From assembly GCF_017565645.3 (NCBI RefSeq), contig NZ_CP086136.1, forward strand, positions 2,184,001 through 2,248,000: a stretch of 64,000 nt of DNA, in the 5' to 3' direction. Within the stretch, counting starts at the first letter, position 1. Every line of letters begins with the position of its first letter. The notes beneath the pieces were generated by a model, which saw only the letters and a program-made list of their open reading frames with translations, did not search any database and was not told the DNA's origin. Shown piece after piece: positions 10,467 through 19,629 of this stretch. A program made the position numbers and the translations under genes. The DNA comes from Bradyrhizobium barranii subsp. barranii (GTDB taxonomy: Bacteria; Pseudomonadota; Alphaproteobacteria; Rhizobiales; Xanthobacteraceae).

Positions 10467-11168
10467 TTAACGGACCAGAGGCGGCCGCGCGATGAAGGTC
10501 ATGCGCCAGCGATTATGGCCGATATTGGTGTGGGCGCGCTGGACAGCGAAGCCGGCCGCGGTCAGCTTGGCGACGATCTCGTCCTCGCCATAGCGCTGGA
10601 GCCCGATGCGCGTGCGCAGATGACGGTAATCTGACAGCGCGGTGCTGATCAGCCCGATCAGCGCGTCCTTCAGGAAGCCGTGACGCAGGCCGAAGCTGAG
10701 CAGCGCCATCACATCCCTGAACATGCCGACATTGGGCTGCAAGATATCTCCGAGCACGAGCTTGCCGGATGGGGTCAGCAATCGCCGGATGTTGACAAGC
10801 GCGGCATCGAGCTCGTCCGGCGTCATGTATTGCGCGACCGAGTTCATCACCGCGAGGTCGATCGACTGGTCCTGCATTTTGCGGACGTCGTCGAGGGAGC
10901 GGACGCGGATCTTGGTGTTCGGGGCAAATCGGGCGATCAGCCGGCCACGCACGCCGGGGGCGGGCTCGGCGAGAATCAGCTTGCCGCAGGCCGCGGCGAC
11001 CTGGCTCGCCGACAGCGCCTCGCCGCAGGCATAGTCGAGCACGGTCGCCTCGGGCGATGAGATGTAGCCGATGATGTCCCGCGCGATGATCTGGAAGTGC
11101 AAGTCGCGATGCAGCTTGCTGACATAGATCGTATGCGTGGAGTCGTAATAATCGATCCAATCGTCCAT
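10467..11168 (-). CDS. Class I SAM-dependent methyltransferase
   Basis: 233 residues. The SAM-binding motif I (VLDYACGEALSAS) is at about residues 43-55, followed by an acidic motif II region (KLILAEPAPG) and motif IV-like SIDLAVMNSVAQYMT. This pattern matches the Methyltransf_11/25 type. The substrate cannot be read from the sequence. It is divergent from dps with about 115 bases between them. Confidence 0.85.
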   Translation of the reverse strand: MDDWIDYYDSTHTIYVSKLHRDLHFQIIARDIIGYISSPEATVLDYACGEALSASQVAAACGKLILAEPAPGVRGRLIARFAPNTKIRVRSLDDVRKMQDQSIDLAVMNSVAQYMTPDELDAALVNIRRLLTPSGKLVLGDILQPNVGMFRDVMALLSFGLRHGFLKDALIGLISTALSDYRHLRTRIGLQRYGEDEIVAKLTAAGFAVQRAHTNIGHNRWRMTFIARPPLVR

Positions 11169-11283
11169 GGTATTTCGTAGGTCCCGGCCAAACGGTTCCT
11201 GTCAAGGAACCGGCGCTGCCCGCCTTGCGTTAGGGGTGCGACGGCGCGCCGTCAATGTCCGCGTCCTAACAGGAAGGTTTCCC

Positions 11284-11808
11284 GTGAGCAAAGCCCCCAC
11301 CAAGGTCTCGCCCGATCTCGATACCCCCACCGATCTGTCGCCCGATGGGGTCAAGAAGGTCTCTGAGGCGCTCAACGTGCTTTTGGCTGATGCGTTCGCG
11401 CTCTATCTGAAGACCAAGAATTTCCACTGGCACATCAGCGGCCGGCATTTCCGCGACTATCATCTGCTGCTCGACGAGCAGTCCGACCAGATCTTCGCCA
11501 CCACCGACCAGCTCGCCGAACGCGTCCGCAAGATCGGCGGCACCACGCTGAAGTCGATCGGCCAGGTCGCCAAACTCCAGACCATCAAGGACAACAACGA
11601 GGACTACGTCCCGCCGCGCGAGATGCTGCGCGAGCTGATGCAGGACAACAAGCACGTCGCCGCCGCGATGCGTAAGGCGCACGACGTTTGCGACGACGCC
11701 GGCGATGTCGCCAGCGCCAGCATCCTCGAAAACTTTATCGACGAGACCGAGCGCCGGACGTGGTTCCTGTTCGAGGCCACCCGCCAGGAAGGCGGCAACG
11801 AGGCGTAA
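11284..11808 (+). CDS. dps: Dps family DNA-binding ferritin-like protein
   Basis: Dodecameric iron-storage and DNA-protection protein. It starts at GTG 11284 (VSKAPTKVSPD) with an AGGAAGG ribosome site; the longer upstream frame is not credible. 174 residues. The ferroxidase signature spans NFHWHISGRHF and DEQSDQIF, giving the conserved His, Asp and Glu ligands shared between subunits. The N-terminal extension has few basic residues (KAPTK, KK), so DNA binding is uncertain. It probably responds to oxidative or stationary-phase stress. Confidence 0.93.
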   Translation: MSKAPTKVSPDLDTPTDLSPDGVKKVSEALNVLLADAFALYLKTKNFHWHISGRHFRDYHLLLDEQSDQIFATTDQLAERVRKIGGTTLKSIGQVAKLQTIKDNNEDYVPPREMLRELMQDNKHVAAAMRKAHDVCDDAGDVASASILENFIDETERRTWFLFEATRQEGGNEA

Positions 11809-11816
11809 GGGACATT

Positions 11817-11920
11817 GCCGTAGGGTGGGCAAAGGCGCGCTTCTTGCGCGCCGTGCCCACCATCCGTCCTTGCGGCTTGAACTGATTGGTGGGCACGCTC
11901 CGCTTTGCCCACCCTACGGC
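11817..11920. repeat. 104-bp palindromic element with 18-bp perfect terminal inverted repeats
   Basis: Ends GCCGTAGGGTGGGCAAAG and CTTTGCCCACCCTACGGC are exact inverse complements. A second, inner pair (GTGCCCACCATC / GATTGGTGGGCAC) nests inside. It has no coding capacity and sits between convergent dps and the cupin gene. It resembles a MITE or a REP-type element. Confidence 0.75.
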
Positions 11921-11927
11921 GTCGCGC

Positions 11928-12455
11928 TTATGGCCGGCTCCACAGCCTCATCAACGCCCCGTTCTTGCCCGTCACCGGATCGGCCGGCGGCAGCGCGACC
12001 TCGGGAATCGTCTTCAGTGCCCTGGCATGGTTCTCCGGCGTTGCCCGCGTCACCACCATCTTCGATCCCGGCGGATATGCGCCGATGATGCAGAAATCGT
12101 CGCTCGCCCTGATGCACTGATGCCCCGTGCCGGCCGGCAGGATCGCGACGTCGCCTGCCTTGATCTCCAGCTCCTGGCCATGATCGCCGCCGAAGCGGAC
12201 GCGGGCACTTCCGCGCGCAACGCCGAGCACCTCATGCACCGTCGCGTGATAGTGCAGATAGTCGTAGACGCCATTGCGCCACGTGCCGCCCCAGTTGTTC
12301 GCTTCGAACAGATTTTCGATGGTCGCCTCGGGACGCCTGGAATCGAGCTTCACCGCACCCTGATAGACCAGGAAGGGAAGGATGTTGTTGGGCACGAGCC
12401 CGTCATCTTCGAACACGATGGCGAGTGGCTCGGCATTGTCGCTGATAACGGACAT
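11928..12455 (-). CDS. Cupin-domain protein
   Basis: 175 residues with a single cupin barrel. Motif 1 is YLHYHATVHEVLGVARGSARV (two His and a Glu as metal ligands) and motif 2 is AGDVAILPAGTGHQCI. The start at 12455 has a GCAGGAG ribosome site. This type often carries a metal and acts as a dioxygenase, isomerase or sensor; its reaction here is unknown. It is downstream of carA on the same strand, but a large hairpin (12548-12583) separates the two. Confidence 0.85.
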   Translation of the reverse strand: MSVISDNAEPLAIVFEDDGLVPNNILPFLVYQGAVKLDSRRPEATIENLFEANNWGGTWRNGVYDYLHYHATVHEVLGVARGSARVRFGGDHGQELEIKAGDVAILPAGTGHQCIRASDDFCIIGAYPPGSKMVVTRATPENHARALKTIPEVALPPADPVTGKNGALMRLWSRP

Positions 12456-12547
12456 GGCAGGGCTCCTGCGTGAGCGTAGCAGGAATCAACGAGGGGCGTG
12501 AGACGACGTTCCTTGCGTCCAGGCGAACCGCAGCGTCGAGCCCGAAT

Positions 12548-12583
12548 GACATCGAGCCCGGGTCAAGGCCCGGGCTCGATGTC
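12548..12583. repeat. Perfect 15-bp stem palindrome between carA and the cupin gene
   Basis: GACATCGAGCCCGGG and its exact inverse flank a TCAAGG loop. It is REP-like, of the same cccgggc family seen at 16538, 36549 and 45353, and may double as the carA terminator. Confidence 0.65.
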
Positions 12584-12610
12584 GTCAAGGCAATTGCAGG
12601 AGAGCCAGCG

Positions 12611-13801
<1,191 letters not shown>

Positions 13802-13947
13802 GAGCCCGGTTCATAGTCCGGGCCGGCGCCGCCGTCAAAGCGGACGAGCGCCGATTCACATGCGTTTTTGCATATTTGACAGGTCTCCTCAGGCACTTAA
13901 GCTTGGCAGGATAATTTCCGCCAATTTCCTGGGCTCGCGAGGCAATA

Positions 13948-14676
13948 ATGGACCAGACCACCCCGCTTCTGCTGGTTCCGGGGTTGGCCTCCTCGGCCCG
14001 GATCTACGCCTCGGTGATCCCGGCACTCTGGCGGTTCGGCCCGGTGATGATTGCCAACCATATTCGCGACGACAGCATGGCGGCGATCGCCCGGCGCGTG
14101 CTGAGCGAGGCTCCGCCGCGCTTTGCGCTCGCCGGTCACTCCATGGGCGGCTACATCGCGCTCGAGATCATGCGCCAGGCGCCCGAGCGGGTTTTGAAGC
14201 TCGCGCTGATCAATACCCAGGCTCGGCCCGATACACCGGAAGCGACCGCGCGCCGCCGCGGCCTGATGGAGCGGGCCAGGCGCGGCGAGCTGCGCGCAGC
14301 GCGCGAGGAGATGTTTCCGGAGCTGGTGCATCCCTCGCGATGCGACGATGCCGGCATTCGAAAGCTCGTGCATGAGCAGGGCGAGGACGTCGGCGTCGAA
14401 GGCTATCTGCGGCAGCAAACCGCGATCATTGCGCGGGTGGATTCGCGGCCGACGCTGGCGACGATCAAATGCCCGACGCTGGTGCTGACGGGCGATCAGG
14501 ACAACACGATTCCGAACGCGTTCTCCAAGGAGATGGCGGAGGGCATAGCGGGCGCGAGACTGGTGATCCTCGAGCGTTGCGGGCACCTGCCGCAGCCGGA
14601 GCAGCCCGAGGCGACGACGCGGGCGCTGGTCGAATGGATGGGAGCCCCGGTTGTCTCAGGGCCGCGAACGGCCTAG
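13948..14676 (+). CDS. Alpha/beta-fold hydrolase
   Basis: 242 residues. The nucleophile elbow GHSMGG, an acid in GDQDNTIPN and the catalytic His in ERCGHLPQPEQP form a complete Ser-Asp-His triad. No signal peptide, so it is cytoplasmic. It resembles small esterases/thioesterases or BioH-like enzymes, but the substrate is unknown. Divergent from carA. Confidence 0.88.
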   Translation: MDQTTPLLLVPGLASSARIYASVIPALWRFGPVMIANHIRDDSMAAIARRVLSEAPPRFALAGHSMGGYIALEIMRQAPERVLKLALINTQARPDTPEATARRRGLMERARRGELRAAREEMFPELVHPSRCDDAGIRKLVHEQGEDVGVEGYLRQQTAIIARVDSRPTLATIKCPTLVLTGDQDNTIPNAFSKEMAEGIAGARLVILERCGHLPQPEQPEATTRALVEWMGAPVVSGPRTA

Positions 14677-14709
14677 ATCAGGCGTCGGATATTCGAAGGG
14701 ATCACGATC

Positions 14710-15165
14710 ATGCTGCGCGACGACATCAACAACGCGGTCAAGGAGGCCATGAAGGCCAAGGAGGAGCGCAAGCTGTCCACCCTGCGCATGGTCAACTCGA
14801 CCATCAAGAACGCCGACATCGAGGCGCGCGGCAACGGCAAGCCGCCGCTGTCGGATGCCGACCTGCTCGGCGTCTTCCAGAAGATGATCAAGCAGCGCCA
14901 GGAGTCGGTCGAGCTTTACGACAAGGGCGGCCGCGCCGAGCTCGCTGCCCAAGAGCGCGAGGAAATCGCGGTGATCTCGGCCTACCTGCCGAAGCAGATG
15001 TCGGACGACGAGGTGAAGAAGGCGATCGCGGACGCCATCGCCGAGACGGGCGCTGCCGGCATGAAGGACATGGGCAAGGTGATCGCGGTGTTGCGCGCGA
15101 AGTACGCCGGTCAGATGGATTTCGGCAAGGCCAGTGGCCTCGTGAAGGCCGCGCTGACGGGCTAG
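14710..15165 (+). CDS. GatB/YqeY domain-containing protein
   Basis: 151 residues matching the YqeY family, which is related to the tRNA-binding tail of the GatB amidotransferase subunit: LRDDINNAVKEAMKAKEERK, LSTLRMVNSTIKNADIEAR, YLPKQMSDDEV, GKVIAVLRAKYAGQMDFG. Function is not established; a role in tRNA-dependent amidation or translation quality control is possible. In many alphaproteobacteria this gene lies between carA and dnaG. Here dnaG is about 17 kb further on. Confidence 0.93.
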   Translation: MLRDDINNAVKEAMKAKEERKLSTLRMVNSTIKNADIEARGNGKPPLSDADLLGVFQKMIKQRQESVELYDKGGRAELAAQEREEIAVISAYLPKQMSDDEVKKAIADAIAETGAAGMKDMGKVIAVLRAKYAGQMDFGKASGLVKAALTG

Positions 15166-15170
15166 CTTCT

Positions 15171-15316
15171 TCCCCTCTCCCCCTGCGGGAGAGGGTGCCT
15201 CGCGAAGCGAGGCGGGTGAGGGGTTCTCTCCGCGGGTGAATCTCTCACAGTAGTTCACGTGGATAGATACCCCTCATCCGGCGCTTCGCGCCACCTTCTC
15301 CCGCAAGGGGAGAAGG
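15171..15316. repeat. About 146-bp imperfect palindromic repeat, full copy 1
   Basis: Outer arms are CCTCTCCCCCTGCGGGAGAGG and CCTTCTCCCGCAAGGGGAGAAGG-type hairpins. Inner arms are gaagcgaggcgggtgagggg and cccctcatccggcgcttcgc. The same order recurs at 62918-63063. Confidence 0.75.
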
Positions 15317-15379
15317 TGCACCTTTGATGCCGCGTCAGTTCGGTCTACTCTCTCCCGATAGACAAATCGGGGGCAACCG

Positions 15380-16522
15380 ATGACCGGCGCCATCAAACCG
15401 TTTCGCATCGCCATCAGCGACGACATTCTCACCGACCTCAAATCGCGCCTCGCCCGCACGCGCTGGCCGGAGGCGGAGCTGGTCGACGACTGGAGCCAGG
15501 GCGCGCCGCTGAAATGGATCCAGGAGATCTGCGCCTACTGGGCCAATGGCTATGACTGGCGCGCCCGCGAGGCAAAGCTCAACCGCTTCGACCAGTTCAT
15601 CACCGAGATCGACGGGCTCGACATCCACTTCCTGCATGCGCGCTCGAGGGAGCCGTCGGCGCTGCCGCTGATCATCACCCATGGCTGGCCGGGGTCGATC
15701 GTCGAATTCCAGAAAGTGATCGCGCCGCTGGTCGATCCGGCCGCGCATGGCGGTAATCCCGCGGATGCGTTTCATGTGGTGTGTCCGTCGCTGCCGGGCT
15801 TTGGCTTCTCCGCCAAGCCAAAGACCACCGGTTGGGGCGTCGACCGCATCGCCGCGACCTGGGCGAAGCTGATGGATCGGCTCGGTTACGCGCGTTACGG
15901 CGCGCAGGGCGGCGACTGGGGCTCGGCGGTGACGACATCGCTGGGCGCACAGGACGCCGAGCATTGCGCCGGCATCCACATCACGCTCGCTTTCAACGCG
16001 GCGCCGAAGGTCGAGGGCGAGCCGACGGCGGAAGAGAAGCGCGCGCTCGCGGGCCTGAAGCATTATGTCGATCTCGATTCCGGCTATTCCAAGCAGCAAT
16101 CGACGCGGCCGCAGACGCTCGGCTATGGCCTGACGGATTCGCCGAGTGGGCAGGCGGCCTGGATTTTGGAAAAATTCTGGGCCTGGACCGATTGCGACGG
16201 CGATCCCGAAAACATTTTTGACAAGGACGAGCTGCTCGACAACGTCATGCTCTATTGGGCGACGGAGACGGCGACCTCCTCCGCGCGGCTCTACTGGGAG
16301 AGTTTTGGCAAGCGCCGCACTACGCCCAAAGTCAACGTGCCGACCGGCGTGGCCGTGTTCCCCAAGGAGATCATCACGCCGGTCAGGCGCTGGATGGAGC
16401 CGAACTTTCCTAACATCACGCACTGGAGCGAGATGGAGAAGGGCGGGCATTTCGCCGCATTCGAGCAGCCGGAGCTGTATGTTGGCGACGTCAGGAAATT
16501 CTTCCAGACGGTGCGCCGTTAG
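15380..16522 (+). CDS. Epoxide hydrolase (EHN / alpha-beta hydrolase)
   Basis: 380 residues: an N-terminal EHN domain (IKPFRIAISDDILTDLKSRL, then RTRWPEAEL), an HGWPGS oxyanion motif, the nucleophile Asp179 in QGGDWGS, and the catalytic His357 in KGGHFAAFEQPE. Opens epoxides to diols through a covalent ester intermediate. Natural substrate unknown. It is upstream of an acyl-CoA ligase on the same strand, but a hairpin repeat lies between them, so they may be separate transcripts. Confidence 0.92.
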   Translation: MTGAIKPFRIAISDDILTDLKSRLARTRWPEAELVDDWSQGAPLKWIQEICAYWANGYDWRAREAKLNRFDQFITEIDGLDIHFLHARSREPSALPLIITHGWPGSIVEFQKVIAPLVDPAAHGGNPADAFHVVCPSLPGFGFSAKPKTTGWGVDRIAATWAKLMDRLGYARYGAQGGDWGSAVTTSLGAQDAEHCAGIHITLAFNAAPKVEGEPTAEEKRALAGLKHYVDLDSGYSKQQSTRPQTLGYGLTDSPSGQAAWILEKFWAWTDCDGDPENIFDKDELLDNVMLYWATETATSSARLYWESFGKRRTTPKVNVPTGVAVFPKEIITPVRRWMEPNFPNITHWSEMEKGGHFAAFEQPELYVGDVRKFFQTVRR

Positions 16523-16537
16523 GGGATGCCTCCGCAT

Positions 16538-16627
16538 CGTCATGCCCGGGCTTGTCCCGGGCTCCCACGCGCTTAAACTCAGGTCGAAACAAGAACGTGG
16601 ATGGCCGGGACACGCCCGGCTGTGACG
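16538..16627. repeat. 90-bp REP-like palindrome
   Basis: CGTCATGCCCGGGCTTGTCCC on one side is mirrored by GGCCGGGACACGCCCGGCTGT on the other, with CCACG/CGTGG inside. It lies between the epoxide hydrolase and the acyl-CoA ligase. Confidence 0.65.
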
Positions 16628-16646
16628 ACGCTGCCGGGAAACGACC

Positions 16647-18257
16647 ATGCTCACCGAAGCCGCAACCTACGACGAGCTCTATCGCAACTTCCGCTGGGAC
16701 GTCCCGGCGCGTTTCAACATGGCGGAGGCGTGCTGCGACCGCCATGCCGACGGCACGGGCCGCCTCGCGCTGGTCTATGTCGACGAGAACGGCGCAATCA
16801 CGCGCACCTCCTTCGACGAGGTCGCAGAGATGTCGCGCCGCTTCGCCAATGTGCTGAAGGCCGATGGGCTCGTGCGCGGCGACCGTGTCGCGGTGTTCCT
16901 GTCGCAGTCGCTGGAGCTGCCGATCGCGCATATGGCCGCGTTCCGCTCCGGGCTGATCTCGATCCCGCTGTTCGCGCTGTTCGGCGAGGACGCGCTGGAA
17001 TTCCGCCTGTCGAATTCGCAAGCAAGAGCCATCATCACTGACGAAGCGGGCTGGGAGAAGCTCACGAAGATCCGCGATCGGCTGCCCTATCTGCAGGACA
17101 TCTATGTCACGAGCGGCGCCGTCCACGCCGGCGCAAAACCGTTCTGGCCGGCGATCGAAACCGCGTCCGAGGACTTTGCGACCGTCGACACCTCCGCCGA
17201 TGACCCCGCCCTGATCATCTACACGTCAGGCACGACAGGCAATCCGAAGGGCGCGCTGCATGCGCATCGCGTCGTGCTCGGCCACCTGCCGAATGTCGAG
17301 ATGTGCCACAACTTCCTGCCGCGCCCCGGCGATCTGATGTGGACGCCGGCGGATTGGGCGTGGATCGGCGGCCTCGTCAACGGCCTGTTCGCGTTCTGGT
17401 ATCACGGCATCCCCCTGGTCGGTCACCGTGCGAGAAAGTTCGAGCCGCAGGCGGCGATGCAGATGATGGCCGACCTCGGTGTCCGCAACGTCTTCCTGCC
17501 GCCCACCGCGCTGAAGCTGATGCGGCAGGCCGGCGTGAAGCATCCGGGCGTCAAGCTGCGCAGCATTTTCACTGGCGGTGAATCGCTCGGCGGCGAGCTG
17601 CTCGGCTGGGTGCGCGAGACGTTTGGCATCGATGCGCATGAAGTGTTCGGCCAGACCGAGTGCAACCTCGTGATCGGCAGCAACTCCAACCTGTTTCCGA
17701 TCCGCCCGGGGTCGATGGGCAAGGCGACGCCGGGCTTCGACGTCCGCATCGTGAACGACAAGGGCGAGGAACTGCCGACGGGGCAGCGCGGCATCATCGG
17801 CGTGCGCCAGCCATGCCCGTGCACGATGCTCGAATACTGGCGCAATCCAGACGCGACGGCGAAGAAATATGCCGGCGAATTCCTGCTGACCGGCGATCTC
17901 GGTACCCGGGATGAGGACGGCTATTTCTGGTATGTCAGCCGCGAGGACGACGTCATCACCACCGCCGGCTATCGCGTCGGCCCGTCCGAGATCGAGCACA
18001 CGCTGATGAAGCATCCGTCGGTGGCGATGGCGGCGGTGGTCGGCATCCCCGATCCGATCCGCACCGAATCGATCAAGGCCTGGATCGTGCTGCGTCCCGG
18101 CTTCGCGGCAAGCGACGCGCTCGCGCGCGAGATCCAGGAGTTCGTGAAGGTGCAACTCGCCGCGCACGAATATCCGCGCTTCGTCGAGTTCGCGGAGACA
18201 CTGCCGATGACGGCTACGGGCAAGGTGCTGCGGCGCGAGCTGCGGGCGCGGGGTTAG
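16647..18257 (+). CDS. AMP-forming acyl-CoA synthetase
   Basis: 536 residues of the ANL superfamily: P-loop-like IIYTSGTTGNPKG, the adenine/acyl motif EVFGQTECN, the hinge GDLGTRDEDGYFWYVSREDD, and the C-terminal catalytic lysine in MTATGKVLRREL. It activates a carboxylic acid to acyl-CoA by way of an acyl-adenylate. The overall sequence resembles medium-chain acyl-CoA or acetyl-CoA-like ligases; chain length cannot be set from sequence alone. It is followed within 13 bases by a MarR regulator. Confidence 0.92.
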   Translation: MLTEAATYDELYRNFRWDVPARFNMAEACCDRHADGTGRLALVYVDENGAITRTSFDEVAEMSRRFANVLKADGLVRGDRVAVFLSQSLELPIAHMAAFRSGLISIPLFALFGEDALEFRLSNSQARAIITDEAGWEKLTKIRDRLPYLQDIYVTSGAVHAGAKPFWPAIETASEDFATVDTSADDPALIIYTSGTTGNPKGALHAHRVVLGHLPNVEMCHNFLPRPGDLMWTPADWAWIGGLVNGLFAFWYHGIPLVGHRARKFEPQAAMQMMADLGVRNVFLPPTALKLMRQAGVKHPGVKLRSIFTGGESLGGELLGWVRETFGIDAHEVFGQTECNLVIGSNSNLFPIRPGSMGKATPGFDVRIVNDKGEELPTGQRGIIGVRQPCPCTMLEYWRNPDATAKKYAGEFLLTGDLGTRDEDGYFWYVSREDDVITTAGYRVGPSEIEHTLMKHPSVAMAAVVGIPDPIRTESIKAWIVLRPGFAASDALAREIQEFVKVQLAAHEYPRFVEFAETLPMTATGKVLRRELRARG

Positions 18258-18270
18258 GCTCTTTCAGACA

Positions 18271-18738
18271 ATGGCAAAGACGTCTCAAGCTGCGGGGCTT
18301 CACCGCGCCTCACTTCCGAAGCTGCACGATCTCGATGCGGCGCTGGAGCTGATGTATTACGGCTGGCGCGGGATGACGCTGGAGGCCGACGAATATCTTG
18401 CGAAGCAGGGCCTGTCGCGTCCACACCACCGCATCCTCTACGTGGTGGCGCGCCGTCCCGATATCGCGATCGGCTCGCTGATCGAGATCCTCGGCATCTC
18501 CAAGCAGGCCCTGAACCGGCCGCTCAACCTGCTGCTGGAGCGCAAGCTCCTGACGTCGAAGCGGGCACCCGAGCAGCATCGCTCCAAGCTGTTGCGCCTG
18601 ACGGAGGCCGGGCGACGCATCGAGCAAAAGGCATCGGATCACGAGCGCAAGGTCCTGCGCGAAGCGTTTGATCGCGCCGGGGCGTCGGGTGCGGCGGCAT
18701 GGATGGCCGTCATGGGGGCGATCGCCGACAACAACTGA
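18271..18738 (+). CDS. MarR-family transcriptional regulator
   Basis: 155 residues. The winged HTH core (RPHHRILYVVARRPDIAIGS, then LIEILGISKQALNRPLNLLLERKLLTSKR) matches MarR proteins. It follows the acyl-CoA ligase by 13 bases, so it is probably cotranscribed and may sense an acyl-CoA or aromatic ligand. A near-perfect 27-bp palindrome starts 6 bases after its stop. Confidence 0.9.
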   Translation: MAKTSQAAGLHRASLPKLHDLDAALELMYYGWRGMTLEADEYLAKQGLSRPHHRILYVVARRPDIAIGSLIEILGISKQALNRPLNLLLERKLLTSKRAPEQHRSKLLRLTEAGRRIEQKASDHERKVLREAFDRAGASGAAAWMAVMGAIADNN

Positions 18739-18743
18739 CGGTT

Positions 18744-18770
18744 CCTCAAGTCAATATAGTTGACATGAGG
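18744..18770. promoter_or_regulatory. 27-bp operator-like palindrome, GTCAATATAGTTGAC core
   Basis: CCTCA-x-GTCAA-N5-TTGAC-x-TGAGG, symmetric except for the centre and one flanking pair. It sits between the MarR gene and the SnoaL-like gene, the size and form expected of a MarR operator. It probably controls the downstream pair. Confidence 0.6.
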
Positions 18771-18818
18771 TGCGAGCTTTGCCACTTTCCCGGCAACGAG
18801 CCAGGGGAGGGCTCCGCC

Positions 18819-19187
18819 ATGAGCGGATGGAAAATGGATCGCGCAGCCGCCGAGCGCTTTGTCGCGGCATGGTGCGCGAGCTGGCGCCGGGTCGATATCG
18901 ACGCGGTCGTCGCGCATTTCGCCGACGATGCGCAGATGCGCAGCCCTCTGGCACTATCATTGACCGGTTCTCCGGTCGTCAGCGGCGCCGAGAACATCCG
19001 CGCTTATTGGCGCGAGGCTTATGGCCACATCGAAAGCGCCGACCTGAAGATCCTGAGCTGGAGCTGGGACGAGGCGATCGCGCGCCTGACGGTGTGGTGG
19101 CAGCTCGGCGACACGCGCGCCAGCGAGTTCATGGATTTCGACGATGCGGGCCGTGTGGTGCGCAGCGAAGCCTTCTACGGAAAATGA
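18819..19187 (+). CDS. SnoaL/NTF2-like protein
   Basis: 122 residues. The start at 18819 (MSGWKMDRAAAERFVAAWCA) has a GGGGAGG ribosome site. The cone-shaped NTF2-like fold is suggested by DIDAVVAHFADDAQMRSPLA and by WDEAIARLTVWWQLGDTR. Such proteins are small isomerases, hydrolases or polyketide cyclases; no catalytic residue can be assigned. Its stop overlaps the next start (ATGA), which indicates translational coupling with the membrane protein. Confidence 0.82.
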   Translation: MSGWKMDRAAAERFVAAWCASWRRVDIDAVVAHFADDAQMRSPLALSLTGSPVVSGAENIRAYWREAYGHIESADLKILSWSWDEAIARLTVWWQLGDTRASEFMDFDDAGRVVRSEAFYGK

Positions 19188-19627
19188 TCATGCACCTTTC
19201 GGATTTCGTCCTGCTCCTCAACACACTCTGGTTCGGCGGCGCCTTCATCCAGTTCAGCGTCGCCCAGGGCAACACGCTGAAGATACTCCTGCCGCGCGAA
19301 GAGCGCAGCAATCCGATCGCGCCGACCCTGGCGGCCAGCGTGGCGTTCCTGGGCGGGATGAATCTGCCGATCGGGCTTTTGTCGTTCTATCTTCTGGCCG
19401 CTCGTCCGGCCTTCTTCCAGCCGATCGAGGCGCAGCTCGCGCTGTTCTTTGCCGCCTGCCACTTCAGCCAGTTCGCCTATAACCTTCCGGTCCTGATGCG
19501 CGGAGGGCGCGTCGGGGTGGCCTACTGGCCCGTGCTGAAAGGTCCGATGCTCAGGATCTTCGTCATCGACGCGGCTCTGTTCGTAGCCAATCTCGGCGTA
19601 GCGCTCCGGCTGGCGTTCTCTTCCTGA
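19184..19627 (+). CDS. Four-helix integral membrane protein
   Basis: 147 residues from the ATG overlapping the previous stop (19184; a second ATG is at 19190). Four hydrophobic segments are visible (about residues 6-22, 46-66, 80-100, 124-145). There is no recognised catalytic motif. Coupled to the SnoaL-like gene and probably under the same MarR-type operator. Function unknown. Confidence 0.8.
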   Translation: MIMHLSDFVLLLNTLWFGGAFIQFSVAQGNTLKILLPREERSNPIAPTLAASVAFLGGMNLPIGLLSFYLLAARPAFFQPIEAQLALFFAACHFSQFAYNLPVLMRGGRVGVAYWPVLKGPMLRIFVIDAALFVANLGVALRLAFSS

Positions 19628-19629
19628 TT

